Assembly: GCF_001550135.1 (NCBI RefSeq)
Contig: NZ_LRUE01000014.1
Coordinates: forward strand, 124,001-188,000
Length of the DNA stretch: 64,000 bases
From: Pseudoalteromonas shioyasakiensis
GTDB lineage: Bacteria > Pseudomonadota > Gammaproteobacteria > Enterobacterales > Alteromonadaceae
Reading direction: 5' to 3'
The notes beneath the pieces were generated by a model that was given only the letters and a program-made list of their open reading frames with translations, was not told where the DNA came from and ran no database searches. Of the stretch, positions 25,540 through 32,992 are shown one piece after another. Numbering within the stretch: position 1 is the stretch's first letter; each line of letters starts with the position of its first letter. Both the position numbers and the translations under genes were made by a program.

Positions 25540-26621
25540 GTATTTAACAATTCTTTTTCTTTAGCTAGCTCTTCAACAGAGGGCTTTAAGCCAATTTGTT
25601 TTTTTATTTCTATGGCTGTTAAAAATATATTTGAAACGGCTTTAGAGAGTCGACCATGGTTCATTGCACGGTTTTTCCAAGCTGGGTTTGCTTTTCGCCA
25701 ATCAATTTTATGTAGCTGAGTGTAACATTTACTTTGCTCAGGCTCACTGAGTTTTAGTAGTTCGTTTCCTACTATTGCTAAAGCTTGAAGCCCTATGCCA
25801 TGAGCACTAATGTACTCCTGTCGAAACTCAGCAGCTGAAAGCTGTTTATCTCTCACTTGCTGCCATTCGGGCATATATTGGTTTAAATTGCGCCAAAATG
25901 AGACAGCTACTTTTCTCTCTTCATCGCTATAGCCTTCTTTTAAGCCTTTACCAAACAAAGCTTTGTTAGCTTGCTTTATACCGCTAAGTGTAAAAAGCTT
26001 GCTACTTTTAGCTGCAATAGAAGAGCGCTCAAACTCCGTGAAACCTAAAAATGGCTCACACTCTAGTGCAAGGTAACGAGCCAGCTCTGCGGCTTGATCT
26101 CTGTGGTCATACAATGTCGACAGAGACGCACTTGGTCTAACGGCATACTTATTTAAATCGGCAAACATCTGCTGACTGCGTTGCAAGCCTTCATCAACAA
26201 AGAAAAGTACAGCAATGTTATCTTGGCAAAGCTCAGGTCGCTCTTTAATTGCCTCTTCAATTGCTGCTCGTCTATGTTGTCCATCATTTATGAGGATTTG
26301 GGCATCCATAGGAACTTTTAAAGTGCCAAGGTTGATACCATCACCAGAGCCTATAAAGTCCACTTCAGAGCCTACTGAAGCTGTAATTGCAGAAAAAACA
26401 TAGTCATTTGGTGAGTCCACTAAATAACGGGCCATTTCAGGAATACGGTTTTTATTTAAAGTACGTTGAGCTCTTAATTCGACAGGGACTTCTTCTTCAT
26501 CATAAACGAATATTTTTGGGATAAGTCGAAGCGGGCAGGTAGCAATGTAAAAAGGCTTGCCAGCTTGCTGGCCTCTTACAGCGGGGAAGCTGTAACAATA
26601 ATTTGTGTCTAGATTACTCAT
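25536..26621 (-). CDS. dndB: DNA sulfur modification regulator DndB (DGQHR family)
   Basis: First gene of the operon. DndB is not needed for sulfur insertion but tunes modification and, in Salmonella, represses the operon by binding its promoter. The 361-aa protein carries the family signature DGQHR at residues 113-117 (INDGQHRRAA). ATG 26621 follows a short leader that holds a palindrome with three TACGTAAT half-sites (26646-26675), the expected place for autoregulation. The gene overlaps dndC by 4 bp. Confidence 0.94.
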   Translation of the reverse strand: MSNLDTNYCYSFPAVRGQQAGKPFYIATCPLRLIPKIFVYDEEEVPVELRAQRTLNKNRIPEMARYLVDSPNDYVFSAITASVGSEVDFIGSGDGINLGTLKVPMDAQILINDGQHRRAAIEEAIKERPELCQDNIAVLFFVDEGLQRSQQMFADLNKYAVRPSASLSTLYDHRDQAAELARYLALECEPFLGFTEFERSSIAAKSSKLFTLSGIKQANKALFGKGLKEGYSDEERKVAVSFWRNLNQYMPEWQQVRDKQLSAAEFRQEYISAHGIGLQALAIVGNELLKLSEPEQSKCYTQLHKIDWRKANPAWKNRAMNHGRLSKAVSNIFLTAIEIKKQIGLKPSVEELAKEKELLNT

Positions 26622-26645
26622 TGGTGATGGCTTACTAATGGCTTG

Positions 26646-26675
26646 TACGTAATATTATTACGTACCTTACGTAAT
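26646..26675 (-). promoter_or_regulatory. Candidate DndB operator upstream of dndB
   Basis: TACGTAAT-ATT-ATTACGTA (26646-26664) is an inverted repeat with 8-bp arms, and a third TACGTAAT half-site lies at 26668-26675. It sits 25-54 bp before dndB. From memory, the Salmonella DndB site is TACG-N10-CGTA; the site here is TACG-N11-CGTA. The assignment is an inference from position and motif. Confidence 0.65.
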
Positions 26676-26740
26676 AATTCAATCTCTGATTGTTTTTTAA
26701 TTAGTTAATTTATCAGTTAGGGGAAGTGTTAAGTATGATT

Positions 26741-28780
26741 TTATTTTTTTAGCTTAATAAAACGATTGTTTTTTAACTCAACAGCCCAATAGTCAAACAC
26801 CTTGAGTAAAATAGGCCAATTGGGCCATTCTTCTTTGAGAACACCTTTAAGCATGGCTGCTAGTTTTTTATCAAAGCGTTGCTGGCTTTTGTATTCACTG
26901 CTGTCTTTTGATAAATAACGAATTTTGTTGTAGAGAGGTTGGTTAGGGTAATCATCGCCATAGATAAAGTAGTCGATATCTTGTTCGAGTAATTTTACTT
27001 TGACTCGCTCAATAAGTAGCGGTAGTTTTTTACTAAAGTCATCGTATTTTAAAAAGGTAACCTTGCCTGATCGCATATGTATTTTTACTAAATCTACGTC
27101 GTCAATATCGCCATATAACTGTACGGCACAGCCAATATAAACACGTAAAATAGCGGGAAGTTGGTTTAAAAAACGGGTAGGTAAAATGTAAGAGTGGTTG
27201 TCGTAAAGTTCGCCAAGTTTTATATCTTCATATGCTTTATAACATGCATTTCCAATATTCGTAGGCTCAGAAATTGAAAATAATAGTGACTTAGCTTCTT
27301 CGAGTGCATGAGTATAGCTTTCAAAATGTATTTTTATATCGCGGGTAAGCTTCGCTGGCATGTGGCTTTTAGCTTTACGCTTTCCAAACAGACTAAGGGC
27401 GGAATAAGCCAGTAAATCATCGTGCCTTTTTGCTTTTGCTTTCTCAAATTCAGCTTGGTCGTAATAGCTCTGCAAGAGCTGGAACGCCTTATTATGGCTC
27501 CCAAATATTTGCCTAATCGCAGCACTTTGTTCAAATTCGTCATTTGCAGGCATTCTGCCTAAATGTAAGCAATATTGCCAAAAGTCAGCTAATAAGTCTT
27601 GATGCTTTTCGAATAACGACTTTTGCTCAGCTCTGTTTATAACCTTAGGGGCTGGGCGTTGTGTAATGTGTTGCCAGTTATAATTTTGAAATTGCAGTTC
27701 AAGGTGGTGTGCTTCTTCAAGTTCTGCAGATTTAAAAACGGCAATGATACCTTGCCCAAATGGAGTTGTTTTTACTTTTAAAACTTGCTCTATATAGCAG
27801 CGTATTTGAGCTTGGCTAAAGTATTTTTGAAACGTATTACGGCTTGTAATTACACCATCTTTATATGGCTTAAAATGCTCTTGCTTAGCTTCGTTAGCCA
27901 GCATGACAGAAACAAGTAGTAACTTATTTGTATATTGATATGCTGCCTTTAGAGTGTCTTGGCGCTCTGTTTGATTTTCAATAACATTAAGTACAAAGCC
28001 AAGATTAACAATATCACATGGTGTTTTAGTTGCATGAGGGCGATGAACAGGATCCCAGGCATTTATGTTTAGTCCATGAGCTTCAAGCTCGGTCGCATCG
28101 TCACCTAAACCGCAACCGTAATCAAGAATTGAATAATCACCATTTAAGTAGCCATACTTTGCAAGCTTCTGGAATGGGGCTGATAGCCTATCTCTGTTTA
28201 TAGCTGTTAGGTGCCGCTGTATTTGTTGTGGTTCTTCGGGGTTTTTTGGCTCAACTATTTTAGCTACTCGATGAAGTCTGCCATTTTCATCTAACTTGTA
28301 GCCTTTGCGTTTTATTAAGTTTTGCCATTGTTTTTTGAAGCCAATACTTTTGGTGTTTTGATAAAGGCCGATTTGTTCACCTTCTTTTGTTAATTCTTCA
28401 AAAAGCTTGTGATGAGGGTAGTTTGGTAAAACGAATGTTTCTTTACGATGTAATATTGGTGGGTTGGCAGAGCCACTGTAATCTGTCGTTTTTACCGTGT
28501 TTTCGTAAATATCTATTGTATGGCTTTTAAGAAGCTCAGGGTATGAGCTTTGATCAAAACTAGGGTACTCGAGCAGGGTAAATTTAAAATCACGTTTATA
28601 GAGCTTTATTAGATTCCAATCAGCATCTACCTCTAACGTTTTTATTGTTGTATTTATTAACGCTAACAGCGCTTCAGGTAAGCACTCTGAGATACAAGAT
28701 TTATGTAGATAAATAGCGGTAGGTAAAGACTTACCATGCTTTAGGCTTTTTATTAACTGCTTGTATTCAGGAAAGTCCAT
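26741..28780 (-). CDS. DNA phosphorothioation-associated putative methyltransferase
   Basis: A 679-aa protein of a family commonly found beside dnd operons. A Rossmann-like SAM-binding motif lies near residue 220 (SILDYGCGLGDDATEL), followed by AWDPVHRP and a VNLGFVLNVIEN motif IV region. The large C-terminal half has no recognised domain. Whether it methylates DNA, protein or something else is unknown. It is transcribed toward dndB with about 120 bp between them, and its start overlaps the tiny HTH gene upstream by 14 bp, so that pair is coupled. An alternative reading as an inactive SAM-binding scaffold cannot be excluded. Confidence 0.88.
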   Translation of the reverse strand: MDFPEYKQLIKSLKHGKSLPTAIYLHKSCISECLPEALLALINTTIKTLEVDADWNLIKLYKRDFKFTLLEYPSFDQSSYPELLKSHTIDIYENTVKTTDYSGSANPPILHRKETFVLPNYPHHKLFEELTKEGEQIGLYQNTKSIGFKKQWQNLIKRKGYKLDENGRLHRVAKIVEPKNPEEPQQIQRHLTAINRDRLSAPFQKLAKYGYLNGDYSILDYGCGLGDDATELEAHGLNINAWDPVHRPHATKTPCDIVNLGFVLNVIENQTERQDTLKAAYQYTNKLLLVSVMLANEAKQEHFKPYKDGVITSRNTFQKYFSQAQIRCYIEQVLKVKTTPFGQGIIAVFKSAELEEAHHLELQFQNYNWQHITQRPAPKVINRAEQKSLFEKHQDLLADFWQYCLHLGRMPANDEFEQSAAIRQIFGSHNKAFQLLQSYYDQAEFEKAKAKRHDDLLAYSALSLFGKRKAKSHMPAKLTRDIKIHFESYTHALEEAKSLLFSISEPTNIGNACYKAYEDIKLGELYDNHSYILPTRFLNQLPAILRVYIGCAVQLYGDIDDVDLVKIHMRSGKVTFLKYDDFSKKLPLLIERVKVKLLEQDIDYFIYGDDYPNQPLYNKIRYLSKDSSEYKSQQRFDKKLAAMLKGVLKEEWPNWPILLKVFDYWAVELKNNRFIKLKK

Positions 28781-28934
28781 AGTGGGTTATTTTTTCACAA
28801 TAATAAAAGTAAGCGCGTCCGCGTTTTTCAAATTTAAGCAATCCTCGCTCACGGCGATGCATAAGCTCACAACCTGAGAGCTTTAAGTATTTCATCGTTT
28901 CTTTACTGCTAAGCCAAATACCTTTTTGATTCAT
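28767..28934 (-). CDS. Tiny helix-turn-helix (excisionase/MerR-like) protein, 55 aa
   Basis: A short gene whose stop lies 14 bp inside the methyltransferase gene. The product (MNQKGIWLSSKETMKYLKLS, then HRRERGLLKFEKRGRAYFYY) has the layout of the HTH_17/excisionase fold: helix-turn-helix, then a wing with a positive patch and YFY strand. Its ribosome site is weak (ATCAAG). It probably binds DNA and may control the methyltransferase/HEPN side of the locus. Evidence that it is real: a clean 55-codon frame, domain-like sequence and overlap with the next gene. Confidence 0.7.
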   Translation of the reverse strand: MNQKGIWLSSKETMKYLKLSGCELMHRRERGLLKFEKRGRAYFYYCEKITHYGLS

Positions 28935-28966
28935 CTTGATAATATCTATTCCCGAATATAAATATC

Positions 28967-29617
28967 TTATTTGTTAATTAAAGGGTAGTGTGCATCGCCC
29001 CATAATTCATTAGGGTTATCCATCATTATATCGATAATAAATGGGACAAGTTGCGATAAAAACTGTACAGCATCTTTGAGTTGCTCTCTATTAGCGCTGC
29101 TGTTCCAAGTAGCTCCCCCATGTATCAATTGATTTCTTAGAGTATAGAGTCGCTGTAATACGATGGAGGTTAACTTTGCCGTTTCTTCATTTGCCAAAGC
29201 ATAGTTAGCTGCTAGTTTGGCATCACTAAAACGCTGAGCATATTCCTGCTCTGTAATTTGTTTATTATGGAGCTGCCAAAACGGCTGAAAAACAAACTTG
29301 TTACTTAATAAAACTCGAATACTGTTTGGAAACTCATTCCAAAGTAAGTTATAAATCCTGCTATTCGAGTCAAGTTTATCTAGTTTTTCTAAGAAATGAC
29401 TGAATGACTGGGTTTCATTGAAACTTAAGCACTCTGTATCTTGTGCATATGCTGCATTAAAAGAAACCCATAAAAATATAAACTGGCAGTCTAAATCTTG
29501 ATTACATTGTTCTGATTTATCTAACCAGCTAAGTGCTCTGTGTACTCTTAGAGCTAATCCTTCAGGGAAGTTATCTCGTAGTTTACGTTGTTTTTCTTTT
29601 AGTTCTTTGTGAAGCAT
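28967..29617 (-). CDS. HEPN-like protein, 216 aa
   Basis: An all-helical soluble protein. Near the C-terminus, LRNQLIHGGATWNS holds R161-x4-H166, the Rx4-6H signature of HEPN domains, many of which are metal-independent RNases in toxin and abortive-infection systems. The N-terminal half has a FIFLWVSFNAAYAQ helix seen in Apea/HEPN-like proteins beside dnd loci. It reads in the same direction as the HTH and methyltransferase genes, 32 bp ahead of the former. No partner antitoxin of the MNT type is present. RNase activity is inferred from the motif only. Confidence 0.75.
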   Translation of the reverse strand: MLHKELKEKQRKLRDNFPEGLALRVHRALSWLDKSEQCNQDLDCQFIFLWVSFNAAYAQDTECLSFNETQSFSHFLEKLDKLDSNSRIYNLLWNEFPNSIRVLLSNKFVFQPFWQLHNKQITEQEYAQRFSDAKLAANYALANEETAKLTSIVLQRLYTLRNQLIHGGATWNSSANREQLKDAVQFLSQLVPFIIDIMMDNPNELWGDAHYPLINK

Positions 29618-29687
29618 GTTTAGTCTTAAAATCCTTTTTAATAAGACTAACTTACTGCTAAATGACTGTAAAATCTACAGGCTGTGT

Positions 29688-29876
29688 TTATTTTTCGTCG
29701 TCTCTTTTGAATATTTTCTCATTTATCCAATCTTCAACTTCACTTTCCACCCAAGCTACAGAGTTGCCACCTAGCTCCACTTTCATAGGGAATCCACCAG
29801 CAGCCATAAAACGGTATACCGTTGCGCGGCTTAGGCCTGTCATGTGTAAAACTTCTTTTAATTTGATTAAACGCAT
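29688..29876 (-). CDS. alpA: AlpA-family regulator / excisionase-like protein
   Basis: A 62-aa winged-HTH protein of the AlpA family, which in cryptic P4-like elements activates the integrase or acts as the directionality factor. The HTH (LKEVLHMTGLSRATVYRFMA) and wing (FPMKVELGGNSVAWVESEVEDWI) match closely. ATG 29876 follows CGGAGAAAAT. It is the likely excision partner of the integrase at 3135, although 26 kb away on the same element. It is divergent from radC. Confidence 0.92.
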   Translation of the reverse strand: MRLIKLKEVLHMTGLSRATVYRFMAAGGFPMKVELGGNSVAWVESEVEDWINEKIFKRDDEK

Positions 29877-29999
29877 GGATTTTCTCCGGTTAGTTATTAG
29901 TTCATAACATTTCCGGAGCTCGTATTTTTTTATGCCCTAAAACTAAAATTTTATAGCTATACATCATTTACTTGCATTCACCACAATGGAGACAAAAAA

Positions 30000-30473
30000 A
30001 TGCAAGAGAAAAAACCTTTGTATGAGTTTCAGCACCCTGTCGATGATGAACAAATTCTTGAGGCAGCAGCATACATTATTGCTCAGAAGCAGTTTCGTGA
30101 TGGTGTATTAAATTGCCCGAACGATTGCGAAAGCTACCTGAGACATAAGTTGGCATTACATGAATACGAAGTGTTCGCGGTAATGTTTTTAGATAGTCAA
30201 AACCGCGTTATTGCTTTTAAAGAGCTTTTTAGAGGAACCATTAATGCGGCGAGCGTTTATCCGCGAGAAGTTGTAAAAGAAGTTTTGTCGTTAAATGCAG
30301 CTTCAGTCATTTTGTCTCATAACCATCCTTCTGGTGTTGCTACACCGTCCCAAGCAGACAAATTAATCACAAACAAGCTGCGCGATGCATTAAATCTAAT
30401 AGATGTCTCTGTTCTTGATCACATCATAATCGGTGAAACAAGTTTTTCATTTGCTGAGCATGGCTTAATTTAA
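30000..30473 (+). CDS. radC: RadC-like JAB/MPN protein (YeeS type)
   Basis: A 157-aa JAMM-fold protein. The metal-binding motif SHNHPSGVATPSQAD (HxHP...D) is intact. Such short RadC proteins (YeeS/YkfG type) are very common on prophages and islands; despite the name, a repair function is not established. It starts a plus-strand operon with the DUF2787 gene (14 bp gap) and the small recombinase. Confidence 0.92.
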   Translation: MQEKKPLYEFQHPVDDEQILEAAAYIIAQKQFRDGVLNCPNDCESYLRHKLALHEYEVFAVMFLDSQNRVIAFKELFRGTINAASVYPREVVKEVLSLNAASVILSHNHPSGVATPSQADKLITNKLRDALNLIDVSVLDHIIIGETSFSFAEHGLI

Positions 30474-30487
30474 AAGGAGACCGAGTA

Positions 30488-30907
30488 ATGGCAATCAAAA
30501 TAGAGCAAATAAAGGGTTTAAAAGTGCCAAACACTTTTATTGAAATAGTTAGTAAGGAGATTGCATTTAGTGAGTGTTTTAGTGACAAAGCGAAGTCGTT
30601 AACGCTCAACTTTAAAGATCCTGAATACGCGCCTGAAGCAGGGGGCTTTCATCCAGTTGAAGTGCGATTAGAAAAGCATACTAACAATTGGCAATTCGAA
30701 TATATTACTGATTTTTCTTACCAGGGAAATGTTTACCCTGAATTGGTTAAAGAAATTGATATTTGCTTTTCTAGCAAGCGAGTTTTTCATTTGCTTGTCG
30801 GCTGGTTGAATCATCATGAAGCAAAGGAACTTTTTGCTTTATTTATTTCGAACTTTGTTGAGTATTACCGCACTGGCTGTTATCAGGTATCAATAACTTG
30901 TGACTAG
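30488..30907 (+). CDS. DUF2787 family protein
   Basis: A 139-aa protein of unknown function, recognised as DUF2787 by its overall pattern: an N-terminal IPNTF-like segment (here VPNTFIEIV), NFKDPEYAPEAGGFHPVEVRLE in the middle and a FALFISNFVEYYRTGCYQVSIT tail. The family occurs mainly on gammaproteobacterial islands beside radC. ATG 30488 has a GGAG ribosome site. It is probably co-transcribed with radC and the recombinase behind it. Confidence 0.82.
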   Translation: MAIKIEQIKGLKVPNTFIEIVSKEIAFSECFSDKAKSLTLNFKDPEYAPEAGGFHPVEVRLEKHTNNWQFEYITDFSYQGNVYPELVKEIDICFSSKRVFHLLVGWLNHHEAKELFALFISNFVEYYRTGCYQVSITCD

Positions 30908-30915
30908 GAGGGAGT

Positions 30916-31476
30916 ATGTCTGAAGTCCAGGCAGTTAAAGATCTAGATACGGTTAAATTAATAAGTTATTTACTAGAGAAGCGTAGCTCTAAGCAGATGA
31001 GTGATGTTTGGAATATCGGTTTAAATTTAGCTCTGAGAATATCTGATCTGTTATCAGTTAAATTTACAGATATACAAAATGATCGGCTACTCATTTTTGA
31101 AAGTAAGACAGGGAAGCTTGCCGAGATTAAACTAAATAACAAGGCATTGAGCTTTATAAATGAGATTCGCTCAACTCATCCTACTCACGTTTACCTTTTT
31201 CAGTCCTACCGTAATCAACAAGCAAAATACTCTAAACCTAGGCCATTATCACGAAGGGCTGTTACAAGGGCATTTGCACTTGTTGGCGAAGAACTGAACA
31301 TTAAATTAGGCACGCATTCAATGCGTAAAACACGTGGGTATCACCTTTACCATAAAACGCATGATATAGCGCGGGTAATGAAAATGCTTCGCCATAGCTC
31401 CGAGGCAACAACACTTCGCTACATTGGCATAACACAGGAGGAAATAGATAAAGATTTTGAAGAGTTAGAGCTATAG
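30916..31476 (+). CDS. Catalytic-domain-only tyrosine recombinase, 186 aa
   Basis: A short phage-integrase-family protein made only of the catalytic domain, without arm- or core-binding domains. All catalytic residues are visible: R41 (LALRISDLL), lysine near 64-67 (SKTGK), H134-R137 (THSMRKT), H160 (LRHSS) and Y169 (LRYIG). In size it resembles FimB/FimE. It lies 8 bp after the DUF2787 gene behind an AGGAGGG ribosome site. It could flip or resolve sites within the island, or assist excision; the target is unknown. Confidence 0.9.
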   Translation: MSEVQAVKDLDTVKLISYLLEKRSSKQMSDVWNIGLNLALRISDLLSVKFTDIQNDRLLIFESKTGKLAEIKLNNKALSFINEIRSTHPTHVYLFQSYRNQQAKYSKPRPLSRRAVTRAFALVGEELNIKLGTHSMRKTRGYHLYHKTHDIARVMKMLRHSSEATTLRYIGITQEEIDKDFEELEL

Positions 31477-31521
31477 CAGGGTAGTGCATTAGGTGCTACT
31501 TTCAATTTAATAGGAGGCATT

Positions 31522-31761
31522 ATGTCTTTAAATAAAGCCGTAACGTGTGGGCTCGTTGGCAATGAGTTATCAAAACAGATTACGGGTAAATGTGAGGCCA
31601 GTATTGGTCGTACTGCCGTTGCTGTTGGCTCTGGAGCCGCAGCAGGGGCGATTACATCCGGTGCGATCATCATTGGGGCTGGTACAGTCTCTGCTCCTGT
31701 TACAGTTCCATTGGCGGTTGCTGGTGGCGTAATCGCTGGCATTGCTAGTTTATTTGACTAG
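31522..31761 (+). CDS. Small Gly/Ala-rich hydrophobic protein, 79 aa
   Basis: I do not recognise this. After a polar N-terminus (MSLNKAVTCGLVGNELSKQI) the protein is a run of Gly, Ala, Ile, Val with GSGAAAGAITSGAIIIGAG. It is long enough for two membrane passes and has Gly-zipper spacing as in bacteriocins, holin-like or pore-forming small proteins. ATG 31522 follows TAGGAGG. It ends 9 bp before a strong intrinsic terminator, so it closes the radC operon. A toxin or membrane role is a guess from composition only. Confidence 0.65.
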   Translation: MSLNKAVTCGLVGNELSKQITGKCEASIGRTAVAVGSGAAAGAITSGAIIIGAGTVSAPVTVPLAVAGGVIAGIASLFD

Positions 31762-31770
31762 TAACAAACG

Positions 31771-31804
31771 AAGAACGCATTTTTATGAGTGCGTTCTTTT
31801 TTTG
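31771..31804 (+). terminator. Intrinsic terminator of the radC operon
   Basis: A perfect 9-bp stem AAGAACGCA (31771-31779) / TGCGTTCTT (31790-31798), a 10-nt loop and a T-tract. Confidence 0.9.
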
Positions 31805-31951
31805 TTTTTGATTGTATTTTTAGCTTCTCGTAATGCTATTTTGGGAACTTGCCAGCCCTTATATACTAAGGGTTTAAGCTTACTTAGCTAGTTGAAGGTC
31901 TCAAAAGGGGGTTAGAACAAGTATTGAGAAGCACAGGTCTTAATTAGAATA

Positions 31952-32608
31952 TCACCTCTGACTATAACCAAAACAACGCTGCCCTAATCCATACTGCTTA
32001 GTATTGAGTTTTGCGAGGTAACTCAGTCGATAGTACAGAGCATGAAAGTCTTGAGTGAAATTAGAGCTATTAGCGTCAAGATAGTAATGTGCATTATTAG
32101 GTAAATGAACTAACTCCATAGTTTCATCTATAGGTAAGCTCAACGCACTTGCCCATGCCTTAACTATTCGAGTAAACAGGTTATCACTCTCGGCATTTAT
32201 TTTACCCGTACAGTGATACCTATCCTTGTTAAAAAATAGAACAAGATGATAATGCTGGTGTTGAGCAATATTCTGCTCTCTAGCCCAAATATACCTAATT
32301 TTACATGGATGTGGAGTTTTATCCTCACGGGTTTTACGCTTTGTATCAGCTTTAATCTGTGCTTCAAGGGAGGCAGCAAATCTAGTACACACTTTATTGT
32401 TATCCAAATCAATTGTATTTGAGTAAGCAGGTAGCCTTAAATCAATCCTCACAGCAAACGATCTTTTATATTCAGCACAAGCAGTAAGCATGACTTTCTC
32501 AATAGCATCTAAGTATGGAGTAACTAGAGGCTGATTGTCTCTAGCGAGTGTTTGATATCGCTTGTAAGTAGGGTTAGTAGTTACTGAGTATTGTGTTTGA
32601 TTATTCAT
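31952..32608 (-). CDS. Inovirus Gp2-like / YagK-YfjJ domain protein
   Basis: A 218-aa protein of the inovirus-type Gp2 / YagK-YfjJ group found on many islands. The central AQHQHYHLVLFF carries an HxHxH pattern like the metal-binding HUH motif of replication initiators, and a C-terminal YRLSYLAK segment has the KxxxK/Tyr context seen in such Rep-like folds. It may therefore be a remnant or active Rep-type nuclease. It stands alone, without other inovirus genes. ATG 32608 lies behind ATCAGGATAAAAG. Confidence 0.85.
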   Translation of the reverse strand: MNNQTQYSVTTNPTYKRYQTLARDNQPLVTPYLDAIEKVMLTACAEYKRSFAVRIDLRLPAYSNTIDLDNNKVCTRFAASLEAQIKADTKRKTREDKTPHPCKIRYIWAREQNIAQHQHYHLVLFFNKDRYHCTGKINAESDNLFTRIVKAWASALSLPIDETMELVHLPNNAHYYLDANSSNFTQDFHALYYRLSYLAKLNTKQYGLGQRCFGYSQR

Positions 32609-32992
32609 CTTTTATCCTGATTGTTAATATTACATATCAGGTGGATGAATCGTATTTTTTTATTTGAATTTGTTTTGTTAATTCCTTCGTTACTAGTAAC
32701 TCTAATAAATACTACCAAACCGAAATTAGGCTTGAAAAAATCAAGCCCGTAGCAAGTGGTTCTTTTCTCGAGCGTGCTACATATAAGCTTTACCCACAAT
32801 TAATTCTACTCTGAAGTTATATTTAACTCTTTATCAAGCTCATAGCTTACAGCGACGTGGGGGATGGTGTATTTTTATTACTTAAAATATACAATTTTAC
32901 TATTAATTTATTATTTTAATAACTACTATATTGGTTACGAAAAAATTACTTAGTAGTGATGAACTATGATTGTAAATTAAGGATAATTAAAA
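32609..32992. other. Divergent intergenic region without genes
   Basis: An AT-rich region between the Gp2-like gene (minus) and the 298-aa gene (plus). It holds a 7-bp hairpin GGCTTGA/TCAAGCC (32729-32747) in the Gp2 leader and an ACTACTA/TAGTAGT inverted repeat (32922-32928 / 32951-32957) 36 bp before the plus-strand gene, a possible operator. I see no coding sequence I would support. Confidence 0.5.

Noticed and set aside
32605..32799. 64-codon minus-strand frame before the Gp2-like gene
   Set aside because: It covers the hairpin and AT-rich leader, has unusual composition (TNSNKKIRFIHLICNINNQDKR) and no ribosome site; treated as leader DNA.
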